Below, piece after piece: positions 9,212 through 19,107 of a stretch of 64,000 nt of DNA. The stretch's first letter is position 1. Each line of letters opens with the position of its first letter. Location: positions 186,001-250,000 of the forward strand of contig NZ_BSOT01000007.1 of assembly GCF_030160655.1 (NCBI RefSeq), given 5' to 3'. The notes beneath the pieces are model-generated. The model was not told where the DNA came from, did not search any database, and saw nothing but the letters and a program-made list of their open reading frames with translations. The position numbers were made by a program, and so were the translations under genes. The DNA comes from Agaribacter marinus (GTDB lineage Bacteria > Pseudomonadota > Gammaproteobacteria > Enterobacterales > Alteromonadaceae).

Positions 9212-9889
9212 CAAGTCTGTACTATCGCTAAAAGGGGTTTTCTTGTCATTCAAGAATAATTCACCATTAAGGTTTCCTAATAAGCGAAGTGAGTCATTTG
9301 TACGTAATAATGCGGTACCTTCTCTGATACCCAACACTGGTGTTGAAGGATGCAGTACACAAAACTCTTGAATGCGTTGGTCTCTTGTCTCACCGTGAAA
9401 ACCTTCGGGGTGAAAGTCCGTATAGTGCGGGTTTAATTGCGCATTCACGAAGCCCAAGGCATTGAACGACGGTGGCTCTATAATCGGCATATCATTCGTC
9501 GTAGAAATTGTTTTGCCACAGATGTTAGAACCTGCACTCCAACCGATATACTTTGTCCCGCGTTCGACACAATGGCGCAGCGGATCCAATAGTTCGTACT
9601 TATATAAATTTGCTAGTAAGTTGAAAGTGTTTCCACCGCCGACCATTATTGTTTTGGCATTTTGAATAGCATCAACAGGGTCTTCGTACTCATGTATGCC
9701 AGTAATGTTTAAATCAGGTAACGCCAATTGGACTTTTTGTGTGTAATCCGCCCATCTAATAGTAACGCCAGCGTAGGGAATAAAAAGCACATTTTTAGAT
9801 GTTCCAAGTAACTCACTTATCCAGGTGGTGGCGTATTCTAGGTAAGCATATTCGCCATAGCTTGAACTACTTAACATTAAAATTTGCAT
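9197..9889 (-). CDS. pepE: Dipeptidase E (alpha-aspartyl dipeptidase)
   Basis: Cytoplasmic serine peptidase of family S51, 230 residues, which cleaves dipeptides with N-terminal aspartate. The family marks are MVGGGNTFNLL (residues 82-92), the nucleophile Ser118 in GWSAGSN, and the NPHYTDFHPEGFHGETRDQRI segment with the catalytic His. Length is normal for the family. It converges on bioD with a 15-base overlap of coding ends and has its own upstream region. Confidence 0.92.
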   Translation of the reverse strand: MQILMLSSSSYGEYAYLEYATTWISELLGTSKNVLFIPYAGVTIRWADYTQKVQLALPDLNITGIHEYEDPVDAIQNAKTIMVGGGNTFNLLANLYKYELLDPLRHCVERGTKYIGWSAGSNICGKTISTTNDMPIIEPPSFNALGFVNAQLNPHYTDFHPEGFHGETRDQRIQEFCVLHPSTPVLGIREGTALLRTNDSLRLLGNLNGELFLNDKKTPFSDSTDLSEYL

Positions 9890-9969
9890 TAATTGGATGA
9901 CTCTTGCTATAAAAGTGCTTGAAGTATAGGGATTTTTTATCGAAGAGCAAATTTTCGAAGCGTTAAAAA

Positions 9970-10878
9970 GTGAATAGGCAAATGCTAGATTTTTTTGAAT
10001 TGCATGGTAAATATAAACACAGTGGACTCAATAAAAAACACATTGTATTTGAAGATGTACAAGGTGTGCTGCAAGGCATAAATTGTTCTGATATTGATGT
10101 TGTTCAGGTCGCTAACTCATATGAAGGGCGTCCCATTAATCTAGTAACTATTGGGCGCGGAGCGACTAAAGTATTTGCGTGGTCTCAAATGCATGGAGAC
10201 GAACCTACCGCTACATCAAGCTTACTTGATTTACTTTTATTCATTCAGTGTGACAGTGGACGGCGTTGGTACAAGGAGTGGCGTGATAATATTACATTGC
10301 ATATTGTGCCGATGTTAAACCCTGATGGTGCGGCAGCAGTGACGCGCGAAAACGCCCAAGGTATTGATATTAATAGAGACGCTATAGTCTTGCAGACGCC
10401 AGAAGGGCGCATTTTGAGCAAATTAATGGATGATCTTCATCCCAATCTTGCGTTCAATTTACATGATCAAAATCCATATTACACTGCAGGCGAAAATGGC
10501 GCGAAAACGCTCGTTGCTTTTATGGCACCCCCTCCAGATGAACAAAAGACCATAACTACTGCCAGACGCCATGCTATGCAGTTGATAGGCAGCAGTGTTG
10601 AATTGATCACGCCTCGTTTTCTAGGAAAAATTGCACGTTATGATGATACATATTCATCAAGTTCGTTTGGTGACCTTGCGGCGACAAAAAATATCCCCTG
10701 CATTTTGATTGAGTCCGGATATGATGCCGCTGACTCAAATCGTCAAATGCCCAGAATGATTAACTTTGTTGCTCTTTGCCATGCATTGTCGCTTTTGTCC
10801 GCCAGTAGCGACATATCTGGAAAAGAAAAGATATACAATGATTTACCAATGAATGTTGAGGGGGATATTATTGATTGA
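9970..10878 (+). CDS. M14-family zinc carboxypeptidase-like protein
   Basis: A 302-residue protein with the M14 zinc-binding pattern: H75 and E78 in MHGDEPTAT, a third zinc ligand in LAFNLHDQNPYY, and the catalytic Glu in ILIESGYDAAD. The VPMLNPDGAAAVTREN-AQGIDINRD segment (substrate-binding Asn-Arg) is also typical. There is no signal peptide, so it should act in the cytoplasm on a peptide or amide substrate. GTG at 9970 is taken as start; ATG at 9982 is possible. Exact substrate unknown. Confidence 0.8.
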   Translation: MNRQMLDFFELHGKYKHSGLNKKHIVFEDVQGVLQGINCSDIDVVQVANSYEGRPINLVTIGRGATKVFAWSQMHGDEPTATSSLLDLLLFIQCDSGRRWYKEWRDNITLHIVPMLNPDGAAAVTRENAQGIDINRDAIVLQTPEGRILSKLMDDLHPNLAFNLHDQNPYYTAGENGAKTLVAFMAPPPDEQKTITTARRHAMQLIGSSVELITPRFLGKIARYDDTYSSSSFGDLAATKNIPCILIESGYDAADSNRQMPRMINFVALCHALSLLSASSDISGKEKIYNDLPMNVEGDIID

Positions 10879-10945
10879 TTTTAAAAATCAGTATTTATAG
10901 GTAATTAAAGGGTGAAAGCTTAATCACCATGTTTTATACTTTAGT

Positions 10946-11449
10946 TTGTTGAATAGTAACGAAACACTTGGACGTATTGTGGCTGCAAATTCATCCCCCT
11001 CTCTATTATTTGTTTGTCTTGGTAACATTTGTCGGTCTCCGACTGCTGAGGGCGTGTTTCGTGACAAAGCGTCTAACTCTGGTATCGAAGTGACGATTGA
11101 TAGTGCGGGAACTGGTGGTTATCATATTGGTAGTCCGCCAGATAAACGCTCTCAAGAGGTCGCCCTTTCTAGAGGATATGATCTATCTAATCTACAATGC
11201 CGAAGAGTTCACGAGAGTGATTTCGATAAGTTTGACATTATCATTGCAATGGACAAGGCAAATGAAAGAGATTTATTGCGCAAATGTCCTGATGAACATA
11301 AACATAAAGTAAAATTGTTTATGAGTTATTGTGACTCTGAATTTGATGAGGTGCCTGATCCCTATTACACCGGTAAAAAAGGATTTGAGTTAGTACTTGA
11401 TTTAATTGAGCAGGCAAGCGATGGCCTTTTGCTTAAGGTGGCGGGTTAA
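10946..11449 (+). CDS. Low-molecular-weight protein-tyrosine phosphatase
   Basis: Cytoplasmic cysteine phosphatase of up to 167 residues. The P-loop is CLGNICRSPTAEG (Cys24, Arg30, Ser31) and the general-acid loop is DPYYTGK. These phosphatases dephosphorylate tyrosine in proteins, often the kinases of capsule export, but no capsule gene is nearby. The start is uncertain: TTG at 10946 or 10949, or GTG at 10979, none with a convincing ribosome site; the P-loop normally lies close to the N-terminus, which favours the GTG. Confidence 0.9.
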   Translation: MLNSNETLGRIVAANSSPSLLFVCLGNICRSPTAEGVFRDKASNSGIEVTIDSAGTGGYHIGSPPDKRSQEVALSRGYDLSNLQCRRVHESDFDKFDIIIAMDKANERDLLRKCPDEHKHKVKLFMSYCDSEFDEVPDPYYTGKKGFELVLDLIEQASDGLLLKVAG

Positions 11450-11766
11450 GATAGCTGGCTAACGCGCGTAAAAAATGTACCGTAAAAAATATATTATACA
11501 AATTTGGAATCATAAATTTAAATACGATGTAACGTAAAATGTTTTATCTTAGTTTTCCGTTACCTTGTGATTACTGATTTTTCTTTGTTTCAGCAATAAT
11601 CCTCTTAAGCAATCCTCCAAGTATCTTTCCGTTATGCAGCATCCGATTCGATGGACGGGGAATTGTATTCCTATGAATTGGTTGTGCAAATATAAAAAAT
11701 ATAATTTGTATTTAAAATGTATTGCTGTTTTGTTAATTATATGACTAATATGTAACACGTACACCA
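11450..11766. other. Intergenic region upstream of the beta-helix gene
   Basis: About 320 AT-rich bases between the phosphatase gene and the beta-helix gene. The only open frame, on the minus strand, has no ribosome site or recognisable product. A promoter for the downstream gene is expected here but no clear -35/-10 pair stands out. Confidence 0.5.
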
Positions 11767-14175
11767 ATGACTATCAATTTAACCCGCGTAATTTTAGTTT
11801 TAAGCATACTTTTGTGTTCGATAAGTTCTTTGGCGAGAGAGATATATGTCGCAAAGAACGGAGATGATTCTTCTGACGGTACCTTACAAAATCCATACTT
11901 AACTTTGACTAAAGCAGCACAATAGGCAGTCGCTGGAGATACAGTCTACATAAGAGAAGGAACATATGAAGAGGTACTTGCACCTGCAAATTCTGGTGCT
12001 GAAAACAATCCGATTGTTTTTCAATCGTATGAAGATGAAAAAGTTATCATCAGTGCAATGCAAAACTTATCCGGCTGGCAGCGCGATCAGGCGAATATTT
12101 ATGTGACGGATGTCGATTGGGATTTAGGTCAGCAGAACTTTGTTATGCAAGACAACGTTGCCATGGACTTGGCGCGTTGGCCGAACAATATAGATGGTGA
12201 TCCATTTACACAGAACGCCTTGCGAAACACTGGCGGTAGCAGTAGTGAAGTAGTAAACAATGCATATTTAGAGTATGCCGATGGCATTCCCGAAGGTGAT
12301 TGGTCAAAAGGTGGATCGCTATACTTCTATGGTGATAAACCGGTGTCTGGCTGGACAACATGGCGTGAGTTTATCACTGACAATACTAGTACGCGCGTTA
12401 CGTTTGAACTTGATAAAAATCCGACTTGGATACGTACTTTCCATGCGCCTGCAGACGGCGGTGACTTTTTTCTTCAAGGGATTAAAGAAGTATTGGATTA
12501 TCAGAATGAATGGTTTTTTGACTCAGATACTAAAAAACTTTATGTACAGCTCCCTGATGGCGACATGCCACGTGAGAACCAGATAAGTATGCGCAAGCGC
12601 GTGACGACTATTGATTTAGCTGCGCGCAGTTACATTCACATCAAAAATTTAGCGGTGTTTGGCGGTTCTATCGAAATTACAGGAGGCGCATCTTTTAACC
12701 ATATTTATGGCGTCACCAGCCTTTACGGGAATTATACCTTGGGTGTTGTGACTGGTTTTGCTTCTGGCAACCAGAGCGTAAATATTAGAAGTGATTGGAA
12801 TCAATTCAATACTCAACATAATATTATTGAGAAAAGCGAAATAGGTTTTGGCTCAGGCACTGGCATTTATGATTCTGGTGAAAACACTCAAATTTTAAAT
12901 TCATACATTCACGATTTTAATTATTTAGGTAATTATGACGCGATAATTAATGCGCGCGGCGGAAATCATACTAAGGTCCTAAACAATCTTATTACTCGGG
13001 GCGGCCGTGATGCCATTCAAGGGTTTAATGATTTTGCAGAGTATGCATACAACGATATTTCTCGTAGTAACTTAATTGCTGACGATTGTGGATTGTTTTA
13101 TACCGTTGGTGGTCCTAGCAATACTGAAATACACCATAACTGGCTGCACGATGCCTATTCGTCTGGTGACAAATCAAAAGCAGCGGGTATATATTTAGAC
13201 AATGACGCTGAGGCATTTAGTGTTCATCACAATGTAATTTGGAATACCGAATGGAGTAGCATCCAAATTAATTGGGATGGCACTGACATTAATATATACA
13301 ACAACACCATGTACAATGGTAGCGCAGTGATGGGGGCTTGGCATAAAGAGGGGACGGCATTTTCGAATGTGAATGTGTGGAATAACCTGTCGGACAGTGA
13401 TGAATGGGAGCTTCAATCGGACAAGCAAAATAACCTGACGGTAGCAAGTTCGCCTTTTGTGAACTTGGACGATGGTGATTTTAGATTGAGGGCTGGTACG
13501 TCTCCAATTGATGCAGGTCGTGTAATTGATGATATCACTGACGATGTGGCTGATAGTGAACCTGACGTCGGAGCCTATGAGCTAGGCGGCGACAACGCAG
13601 ATTGGGTAGCGGGTATTAATTGGGAACGTAAACTAGGTCCGACGGGGTTGGGGTGTTATGGCTTGCCAGGCGAGGACTGTACTAACCCGAATGAACAAGA
13701 ACCAACGGTTAGTTTTTCGGAAGATCAAACGATAGACGAAGGCGATACTGTGACTGTGTCGGTTGTTTTATCCGATCTGGCAATAAGCTATCCTGTATTG
13801 ATTGCTTATACTATTTCGGGGACTGCTACTATTGGTGCTGATCACAATGCTGACAACGGTGAAATTGAGATAACGAGCGGTATGGAAGGTAGCTTTACTT
13901 TTTCTGTTGACACAGATGATATTCAAAATGAAAGTGAGAATATTGTAATAGCTATGGGGTCTATTTCTAACGCAATGGCAGGTGAGTCTGATATACATAC
14001 CATTACAATAACAGATACTACACCGGAACCGGCGCCACTACCGACACCGGAACCTGCGCCAATACCGACGCCAACACCAACACCAGAAGTCGATGCGCCA
14101 AGCAGTTCAGGTGGCTCATTCGGCGGTGTATTGGTTTTTCTTGCTATGGCACTGCTTGTTAGAAAACGGCTTTAA
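11767..14175 (+). pseudogene. Secreted parallel beta-helix protein with Calx-beta domain and GlyGly-CTERM-like tail, interrupted by an amber codon
   Basis: Reading from ATG at 11767 gives a signal peptide (VILVLSILLCSISSLA) and the start of a beta-helix domain (YVAKNGDDSSDGT), then TAG at 11923-11925 (codon 53), and then the same frame continues in phase (AVAGDTVYIREGTYEE) without another stop to 14175. The full frame would be 802 codons. Domains: right-handed beta-helix with PbH1-like repeats (codons about 20-590), a Calx-beta-like domain (VSFSEDQTIDEGDTVTVSV), a Pro/Thr/Glu linker and a C-terminal Gly-Gly, hydrophobic stretch and RKR tail. The fold is common in polysaccharide lyases and hydrolases; the substrate cannot be told. 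The lesion is one base away from CAG or AAG. Without the first 53 codons the next start (ATG 12058) lacks a signal peptide. Confidence 0.8.
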
Positions 14176-14186
14176 AACCGTTTTCT
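14161..14186 (+). terminator. Hairpin terminator overlapping the beta-helix gene stop
   Basis: AGAAAACGG at 14161-14169 pairs with CCGTTTTCT at 14178-14186 across an 8-base loop that includes the TAA stop. A short TCTTG follows, so the U-tract is weak. Confidence 0.5.
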
Positions 14187-14252
14187 CTTGCCTATATGAA
14201 ATCTTTGGGGTTGCGGAATATATAGGACTGTCTAGCTACTAATGATTGAAAA

Positions 14253-15740
14253 TCATGCGTTCGCAAAATGCAGTGTAGACTGCACTGCAACCTCCCATTT
14301 AGCGCATAAATGATCTCTAGTATCATTTGGCATCGCTGGCAAAAACGCTTTATCTAACGCTTTATGCGTAGATATTTCCTCAAAGTCTTTATACAAACCT
14401 TGATAAAGGCCAGCTAAATAGGCAACGCCCAATGCCGTGGATTCCATCATCGCAGGGCGCTTTACTTCTATATTTAATATATCCGCTAGAAACTGGCAGA
14501 GCCAGTCGTTGCCAACCATTCCGCCGTCTACCCATACACTTGTAGAGTTTGCACCATCTTGTTTCATTGCAGATAGTAGATCAGCAGTCTGGTAACAAAC
14601 GGCTTCTAGTGCGGCGCGTGCAAGGTGTGCATTGTTGGTGTTTCGGGTCATGCCAAACATTGTTGCTCTTGCGTTTGGTTCCCAATGAGGTGCGCCTAAA
14701 CCGGCAAAACCTGGGACTAAAAATACACCGTGATCGTAGTCTAACGACTCTGCTAAGGCTTGGGTTTCTTTGGCTACTTTTATGACTTTAATCCCATCTC
14801 TTAACCATTGTACGTTAGCTCCCGCTGTAAAAATTGCCCCTTCAAGTGCATAGGTGGTTTTACCATTTATACGATATGCAATGGTCGTCAGTAGTTTGTT
14901 TTGAGAGGGCAGGGCAGACTTGCCTGTATTGAGTAAGGCAAAACAACCTGTGCCGTATGTACTCTTTAAGTCACCGGTGTTAAAACAGCATTGGCCAAAT
15001 AACGCCGCTTGCTGATCACCAGCAACACCGTTTATTGGGATTTGTGTATTAAAGAGGCCTTGCGCTGTTGTACCAAAATCACTTGCGCTATCGAGTACTT
15101 TTGGCAATACGGAACTGGGAACATTAAATAGCGTTAAAAGGTCATTATCCCATTGATTATTATGAATATTGTATAGATTTGTACGACAGGCATTGGTTGC
15201 ATCTGTTACATGAGATTCTCCATTTGTAAGCCGCCAAATCAGAAAACTATCGACAGTACCAAAGGCCAATTTTCCTTCGTTCGCCAATTGCCTTGCTCCC
15301 TCAACATTATCTAGGATCCACGCTATTTTAGTGGAAGAAAAATACGGGTCTAACAGCAAACCAGTTTTTGCTCTGACGGATGCCAATGAAGGTGCTAATT
15401 TGTTGCAGGTAGGCGCTGTTCGACGATCTTGCCAAACAATCGCGTTATATATTGCTTTGCCCGTTGATCTGTCCCATACGAGTGTGGTTTCTCGTTGGTT
15501 TGTGATACCAATTGACACAACGTCAACATCGCTTTCGGCCGCTTTAGCGAGTGCCTCTTTACACGCTTTGTATGTGGTTGCCCAGATTTCTTCGGGGTCG
15601 TGCTCAACCCAACCATTTTGTGGATAATATTGCGTAAACTCGTATTGCGCGCTTGCGATAGGTTGACCACTTAGTGAAAACACAATGGCACGGCTTGAGG
15701 TTGTTCCTTGATCAATTGAAAGTATCGCAGTTGTCGGCAT
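14253..15740 (-). CDS. glpK: Glycerol kinase
   Basis: FGGY-family kinase of 495 residues that phosphorylates glycerol to glycerol-3-phosphate in the cytoplasm. It starts [12 protein letters not shown] (phosphate loop), has [11 protein letters not shown], the substrate segment [19 protein letters not shown] and the second ATP-binding motif [10 protein letters not shown]. Length is normal. It is divergent from glpD and shares with it a 245-base upstream region. No glycerol facilitator gene is next to it. Confidence 0.96.
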   Translation of the reverse strand: MPTTAILSIDQGTTSSRAIVFSLSGQPIASAQYEFTQYYPQNGWVEHDPEEIWATTYKACKEALAKAAESDVDVVSIGITNQRETTLVWDRSTGKAIYNAIVWQDRRTAPTCNKLAPSLASVRAKTGLLLDPYFSSTKIAWILDNVEGARQLANEGKLAFGTVDSFLIWRLTNGESHVTDATNACRTNLYNIHNNQWDNDLLTLFNVPSSVLPKVLDSASDFGTTAQGLFNTQIPINGVAGDQQAALFGQCCFNTGDLKSTYGTGCFALLNTGKSALPSQNKLLTTIAYRINGKTTYALEGAIFTAGANVQWLRDGIKVIKVAKETQALAESLDYDHGVFLVPGFAGLGAPHWEPNARATMFGMTRNTNNAHLARAALEAVCYQTADLLSAMKQDGANSTSVWVDGGMVGNDWLCQFLADILNIEVKRPAMMESTALGVAYLAGLYQGLYKDFEEISTHKALDKAFLPAMPNDTRDHLCAKWEVAVQSTLHFANA

Positions 15741-15871
15741 AGTATGTTTGTCCTATCTCAAAGTCGTTTTAGTTTGATGGAGCGCTCGCAAATGACGTCT
15801 AGTATTAGCAAAGGTTCGGTGCTTAGGTTTAATTTAACAACAATTTAACGTATATGTAAGCCATGCCAATA

Positions 15872-15893
15872 TTTGTTCTGTTTACAGTTCAAA
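15872..15893. promoter_or_regulatory. Imperfect palindrome between glpK and glpD (possible GlpR operator)
   Basis: TTTGTTCTGT at 15872-15881 and ACAGTTCAAA at 15884-15893 form a 10-2-10 inverted repeat with 8 of 10 pairs matching. The TGTTC arms resemble enterobacterial GlpR operators and the position between two glycerol genes fits. No glpR gene is in the window, so the assignment is tentative. Confidence 0.35.
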
Positions 15894-15985
15894 CGCTCAA
15901 ATATCTTTCTTAGCTTGGTCATTTACATTTAATTTATAATTTTATATATTATTTATATGATAAATAAAATCAAGTTTAAAATCTC

Positions 15986-17602
15986 ATGCAATTACGCGAG
16001 ACCAACCTTAAAAAGCTAGAGAGTCAACTCTATGATGTGTTGATCCTAGGTGGCGGCATTAATGGCGCGGTATCGGCTGCGGCCTTAAGCCGAAAAGGGG
16101 CTAAGGTTGCCCTAATTGATAAAGGCGACTTTGCGGGACAGACGTCATCAAACAGCTCTAATCTAGCCTGGGGGGGGATTAAATATTTAGAAAATCATGA
16201 GTATTTGCTCGTAAATAAGCTATGTAAAAGTCGAAATCATTTAATGCGAAGTTACCCCTCTACAGTGAGAGAGATAAGGTTTCTTACGACCTTGCAAAAA
16301 GGGTTTCGCTTTCCTGCGTGGTTTGTATTTGTTGGGACAATGCTTTATTGGGTAATGGGACGCTTTTTTACCAAACAACCAATTTTTTTGTCGCCTAAAA
16401 AAATAAAAGATGTCGAGCCTGTGATTGATGTCTCAAATTCACAAGGTGGTTTCGAATATTCCGATGCCTTTTTACATGACAACGACGCTAGGTTTGTTTA
16501 TAACTTTATTCGCTCATCCATGGATAATGGCGCGGTTGTTGCCAACTATGTAGGGGCGACAAAAAGTGAGCGTCAAGGTAACTTATGGCTAGTATCTGCT
16601 AACGATGATGAGAGCGGCGAACAACTTACGATCAGAGCAAAAGTGGTTATTAATGCCTGTGGACCAATGGTTGACCATTTTAATCACATTAGCCAAGAAA
16701 GGACGGCACACAGACATTTGTTTTCCAAAGGTGTTCATCTCATTGTAAATAAACTGACGAAAGTAGATAAAGTATTGGCTTTCTTTGCCAGTGATGGGCG
16801 TTTATTCTTCGTTATTCCTATGGGACAAAAAACGTGTATTGGTACAACTGATGACAAGGTTGAAAACCCTGTAACCTATGTCACGGCAGAGGACAGGAAA
16901 TTTATTCTGGACAACGTTAATTCATTACTTGATTTGGAAAGGCCGCTAACGGAAGTTGACATTATCTCTGAACGTTGTGGTGTGAGGCCATTAGCCGTGA
17001 AAGGCGAAAGTGGAAACGCAGATTGGGTTCAACTGTCTCGCAAACATGCTATTGACGTTAATACTGAAAACAAATATTTAAGTATTTTTGGTGGCAAGTT
17101 AACGGATTGCATCAACGTTGGTGAAGAGATTAGTGATATTGTAAGTGAATTAGGCGTAACGTTGGCGCAAAAGGACAAAGTTTGGTACGGCGAATCGCCT
17201 AGCAACATTAAACAAGAATTTGAATATAGAGCAAAATTAATCAAGTTGGATGAGATGACGCCTGCTTATTCTTCTGAAAAGTTAAGTACACGACTTTGGC
17301 GACGTTACGACATTAACGCCTTGCAAATATTAGATGAAATTCAACGAGATGCGTCACAGGCAGAGCAACTGATGGAGAATGCTGAATATTTGCGAGCCGA
17401 ACTGCACTATGCCGCCAAACGAGAGATGATTACTCGTTTAGAGGATTTTCTTAGACGTCGGTCAAAGATAGAAATGGTATTGCGCAAGCGAGATATTATT
17501 GGCACTAAAGGAATAAAAGAAGCGTGCAGTATTTTATTTGGTGAAAATGCAGATAAAAAGTTGCAGGAATACATTGCGCATGTCGAGCAACTAGATGGTT
17601 GA
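15986..17602 (+). CDS. glpD: FAD-dependent glycerol-3-phosphate dehydrogenase
   Basis: Membrane-associated flavoprotein of 538 residues that oxidises glycerol-3-phosphate to dihydroxyacetone phosphate. The FAD Rossmann motif is LILGGGINGAVSAAAL near residue 20, followed by GDFAGQTSSNSSNLAWGGIKYLE, the family signature. GTTDDKVENP and FGGKLTDCINVGEEI are the later FAD and substrate segments. The C-terminal 150 residues are the helical cap. With the divergent glpK it completes entry of glycerol into glycolysis. It is closer to the GlpA/GlpD superfamily in general than I can resolve to a subtype. Confidence 0.92.
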   Translation: MQLRETNLKKLESQLYDVLILGGGINGAVSAAALSRKGAKVALIDKGDFAGQTSSNSSNLAWGGIKYLENHEYLLVNKLCKSRNHLMRSYPSTVREIRFLTTLQKGFRFPAWFVFVGTMLYWVMGRFFTKQPIFLSPKKIKDVEPVIDVSNSQGGFEYSDAFLHDNDARFVYNFIRSSMDNGAVVANYVGATKSERQGNLWLVSANDDESGEQLTIRAKVVINACGPMVDHFNHISQERTAHRHLFSKGVHLIVNKLTKVDKVLAFFASDGRLFFVIPMGQKTCIGTTDDKVENPVTYVTAEDRKFILDNVNSLLDLERPLTEVDIISERCGVRPLAVKGESGNADWVQLSRKHAIDVNTENKYLSIFGGKLTDCINVGEEISDIVSELGVTLAQKDKVWYGESPSNIKQEFEYRAKLIKLDEMTPAYSSEKLSTRLWRRYDINALQILDEIQRDASQAEQLMENAEYLRAELHYAAKREMITRLEDFLRRRSKIEMVLRKRDIIGTKGIKEACSILFGENADKKLQEYIAHVEQLDG

Positions 17603-18074
17603 ACTCGTCATGACAGTCAATTCTGATGATGGCACACTATATTACTTTGCGTTAACGTGTTTTCTATAGCGGCAATAGTTGGCTTTTTTAGCATACTTGT
17701 ACTTCCTAATGGCATCTTGCTGTTCTTATTGCGCTGGAAAAAGCAGCAACGATGGCAAGTCATTGCAAAGCTTGTGATAGACCATTTTTTAACACACGTG
17801 ATGAAGGCCTTCAATATATTCAAGATATTAGGAAACGAATTTCGCTAACCTAAATAGTGACATCAGCATGTGGATTTTTTCCAGTTGTCGGTTTTATCCC
17901 TGGGATCATTTTCTACCGCATATATTTGTTGTCAGGCCTAAAAATTTATACCAACTTGGGCGCAGGGTTTTTGATTCGCAAAATGAATATAAGACGCTTG
18001 CTAGTAGGCAGCCGGTAACGGAATAAAGCTAGCAATTACGTTGTAACATTTATTGTGTCGTTTCCCTGCAGCCT
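17603..18074. other. Gap without a recognisable gene
   Basis: About 470 bases between glpD and the AraC gene. Two short open frames with hydrophobic character occur on the plus strand (GTG at 17657, 63 codons; GTG at 17857, 53 codons). Neither has a ribosome site, and a similar-length frame lies on the opposite strand. They may be remnants of a small membrane protein gene but I cannot support a call. Confidence 0.4.
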
Positions 18075-18986
18075 CTATCTTTTTTGCTCGTAGAGTTTGC
18101 TCAATTTCGCTGTCTTGCGGTACTGAAGTGGGGTGCATCCAAGCTCATGTTTAAATGCCCTGCAAAAATATGAAGTGTTTGTAAACCCTAAGACTTCACT
18201 CAATTCTTCGATGCTGACATTAGAGTGTATTAGCTGTCTTTTGGCCTCTGTAAATAAACGTATCTTAATAAGCGTGCTCGCAGAGCAGCCCAACTGCGCG
18301 TTGCACAACACATTTAGGTGGCCTGGGGTTAACGCAAGCATCGAAGCGTATTCTGCAACTTTGTGATACCGATGAAACTGCCGATCAAGTAAATGTCTAA
18401 ATTTACTTATCTTGGCATATTGGGTTTTTTCTTGAACCTGGCCAAACTGCTTTGTGTAAATGCGATTAATGTACAAAAGTGCGTCGTAAACCTTTGCCAG
18501 TAAGACATCTTGGCTGTCGGTTCGTAAATGTGCAATCTCGTGTTGCATCGTTGAGAGTTTTGACACTAATGCTCGATTTTGGTCTTGATCAAGCACTAAG
18601 TTTTCAGGGCCAATTTTTGTATGAAAATAATTAAATCGATGCAATAGCAATGGATCGTTGAATTCTTTTAAAAAGAATGACGCTGGGAAGAATAAGCATA
18701 TTCCTTCTAGATTTTCGGTATACCAACGTCGCACTTGACCTGGGGTCGTAAATAATATTTGCTGAGGTTTTAATTCGTAGTGTTTTTCATCTAACCAGAA
18801 GCTGCCCGTTCCACCGGTGATCAATGTGACATCATAAAAATTAAGTGTGTAGGGTTCTGTTGTTTTTCTGAAAGATGGCATTTCGTGAATCCACGCGACA
18901 TCTACTAACAACTTTTGTTGATATTTATTGGTAACGAAGTTGATGGCTTTTATATCTATTGGTTTAGAGAAAACTGAGTCGCCCAT
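18075..18986 (-). CDS. AraC family transcriptional regulator
   Basis: A 303-residue regulator: an N-terminal cupin-like effector domain (residues about 35-160, with GTGSFWLDEKHYELKPQQILFT split over its strands) and a C-terminal pair of helix-turn-helix motifs (VAEYASMLALTPGHLN and IEELSEVLGFTNTSYFCRAFKHELG, ending in TPLQYRK). It is divergent from the secreted protein gene at 19108, 121 bases away, and is its most likely regulator. Effector unknown. Confidence 0.88.
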   Translation of the reverse strand: MGDSVFSKPIDIKAINFVTNKYQQKLLVDVAWIHEMPSFRKTTEPYTLNFYDVTLITGGTGSFWLDEKHYELKPQQILFTTPGQVRRWYTENLEGICLFFPASFFLKEFNDPLLLHRFNYFHTKIGPENLVLDQDQNRALVSKLSTMQHEIAHLRTDSQDVLLAKVYDALLYINRIYTKQFGQVQEKTQYAKISKFRHLLDRQFHRYHKVAEYASMLALTPGHLNVLCNAQLGCSASTLIKIRLFTEAKRQLIHSNVSIEELSEVLGFTNTSYFCRAFKHELGCTPLQYRKTAKLSKLYEQKR

Positions 18987-19107
18987 TATTTATTTCTTTT
19001 TACCTAATCAACGAAATGTGACATTTTTTGCATAATAGTTGAGTATCTAGTTTGCTTTCGTTTTTATAGTATAAGCGAAGATAATTTACTATAGGTAGTA
19101 ACGCATT

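Noticed and set aside
11549-11767. 72-codon minus-strand open frame
   Set aside because: No ribosome site, no recognisable product, and AT-rich intergenic composition.
17657-17848. 63-codon hydrophobic frame after glpD
   Set aside because: GTG start without a ribosome site and an equally long frame on the opposite strand; kept only as part of the gap description.
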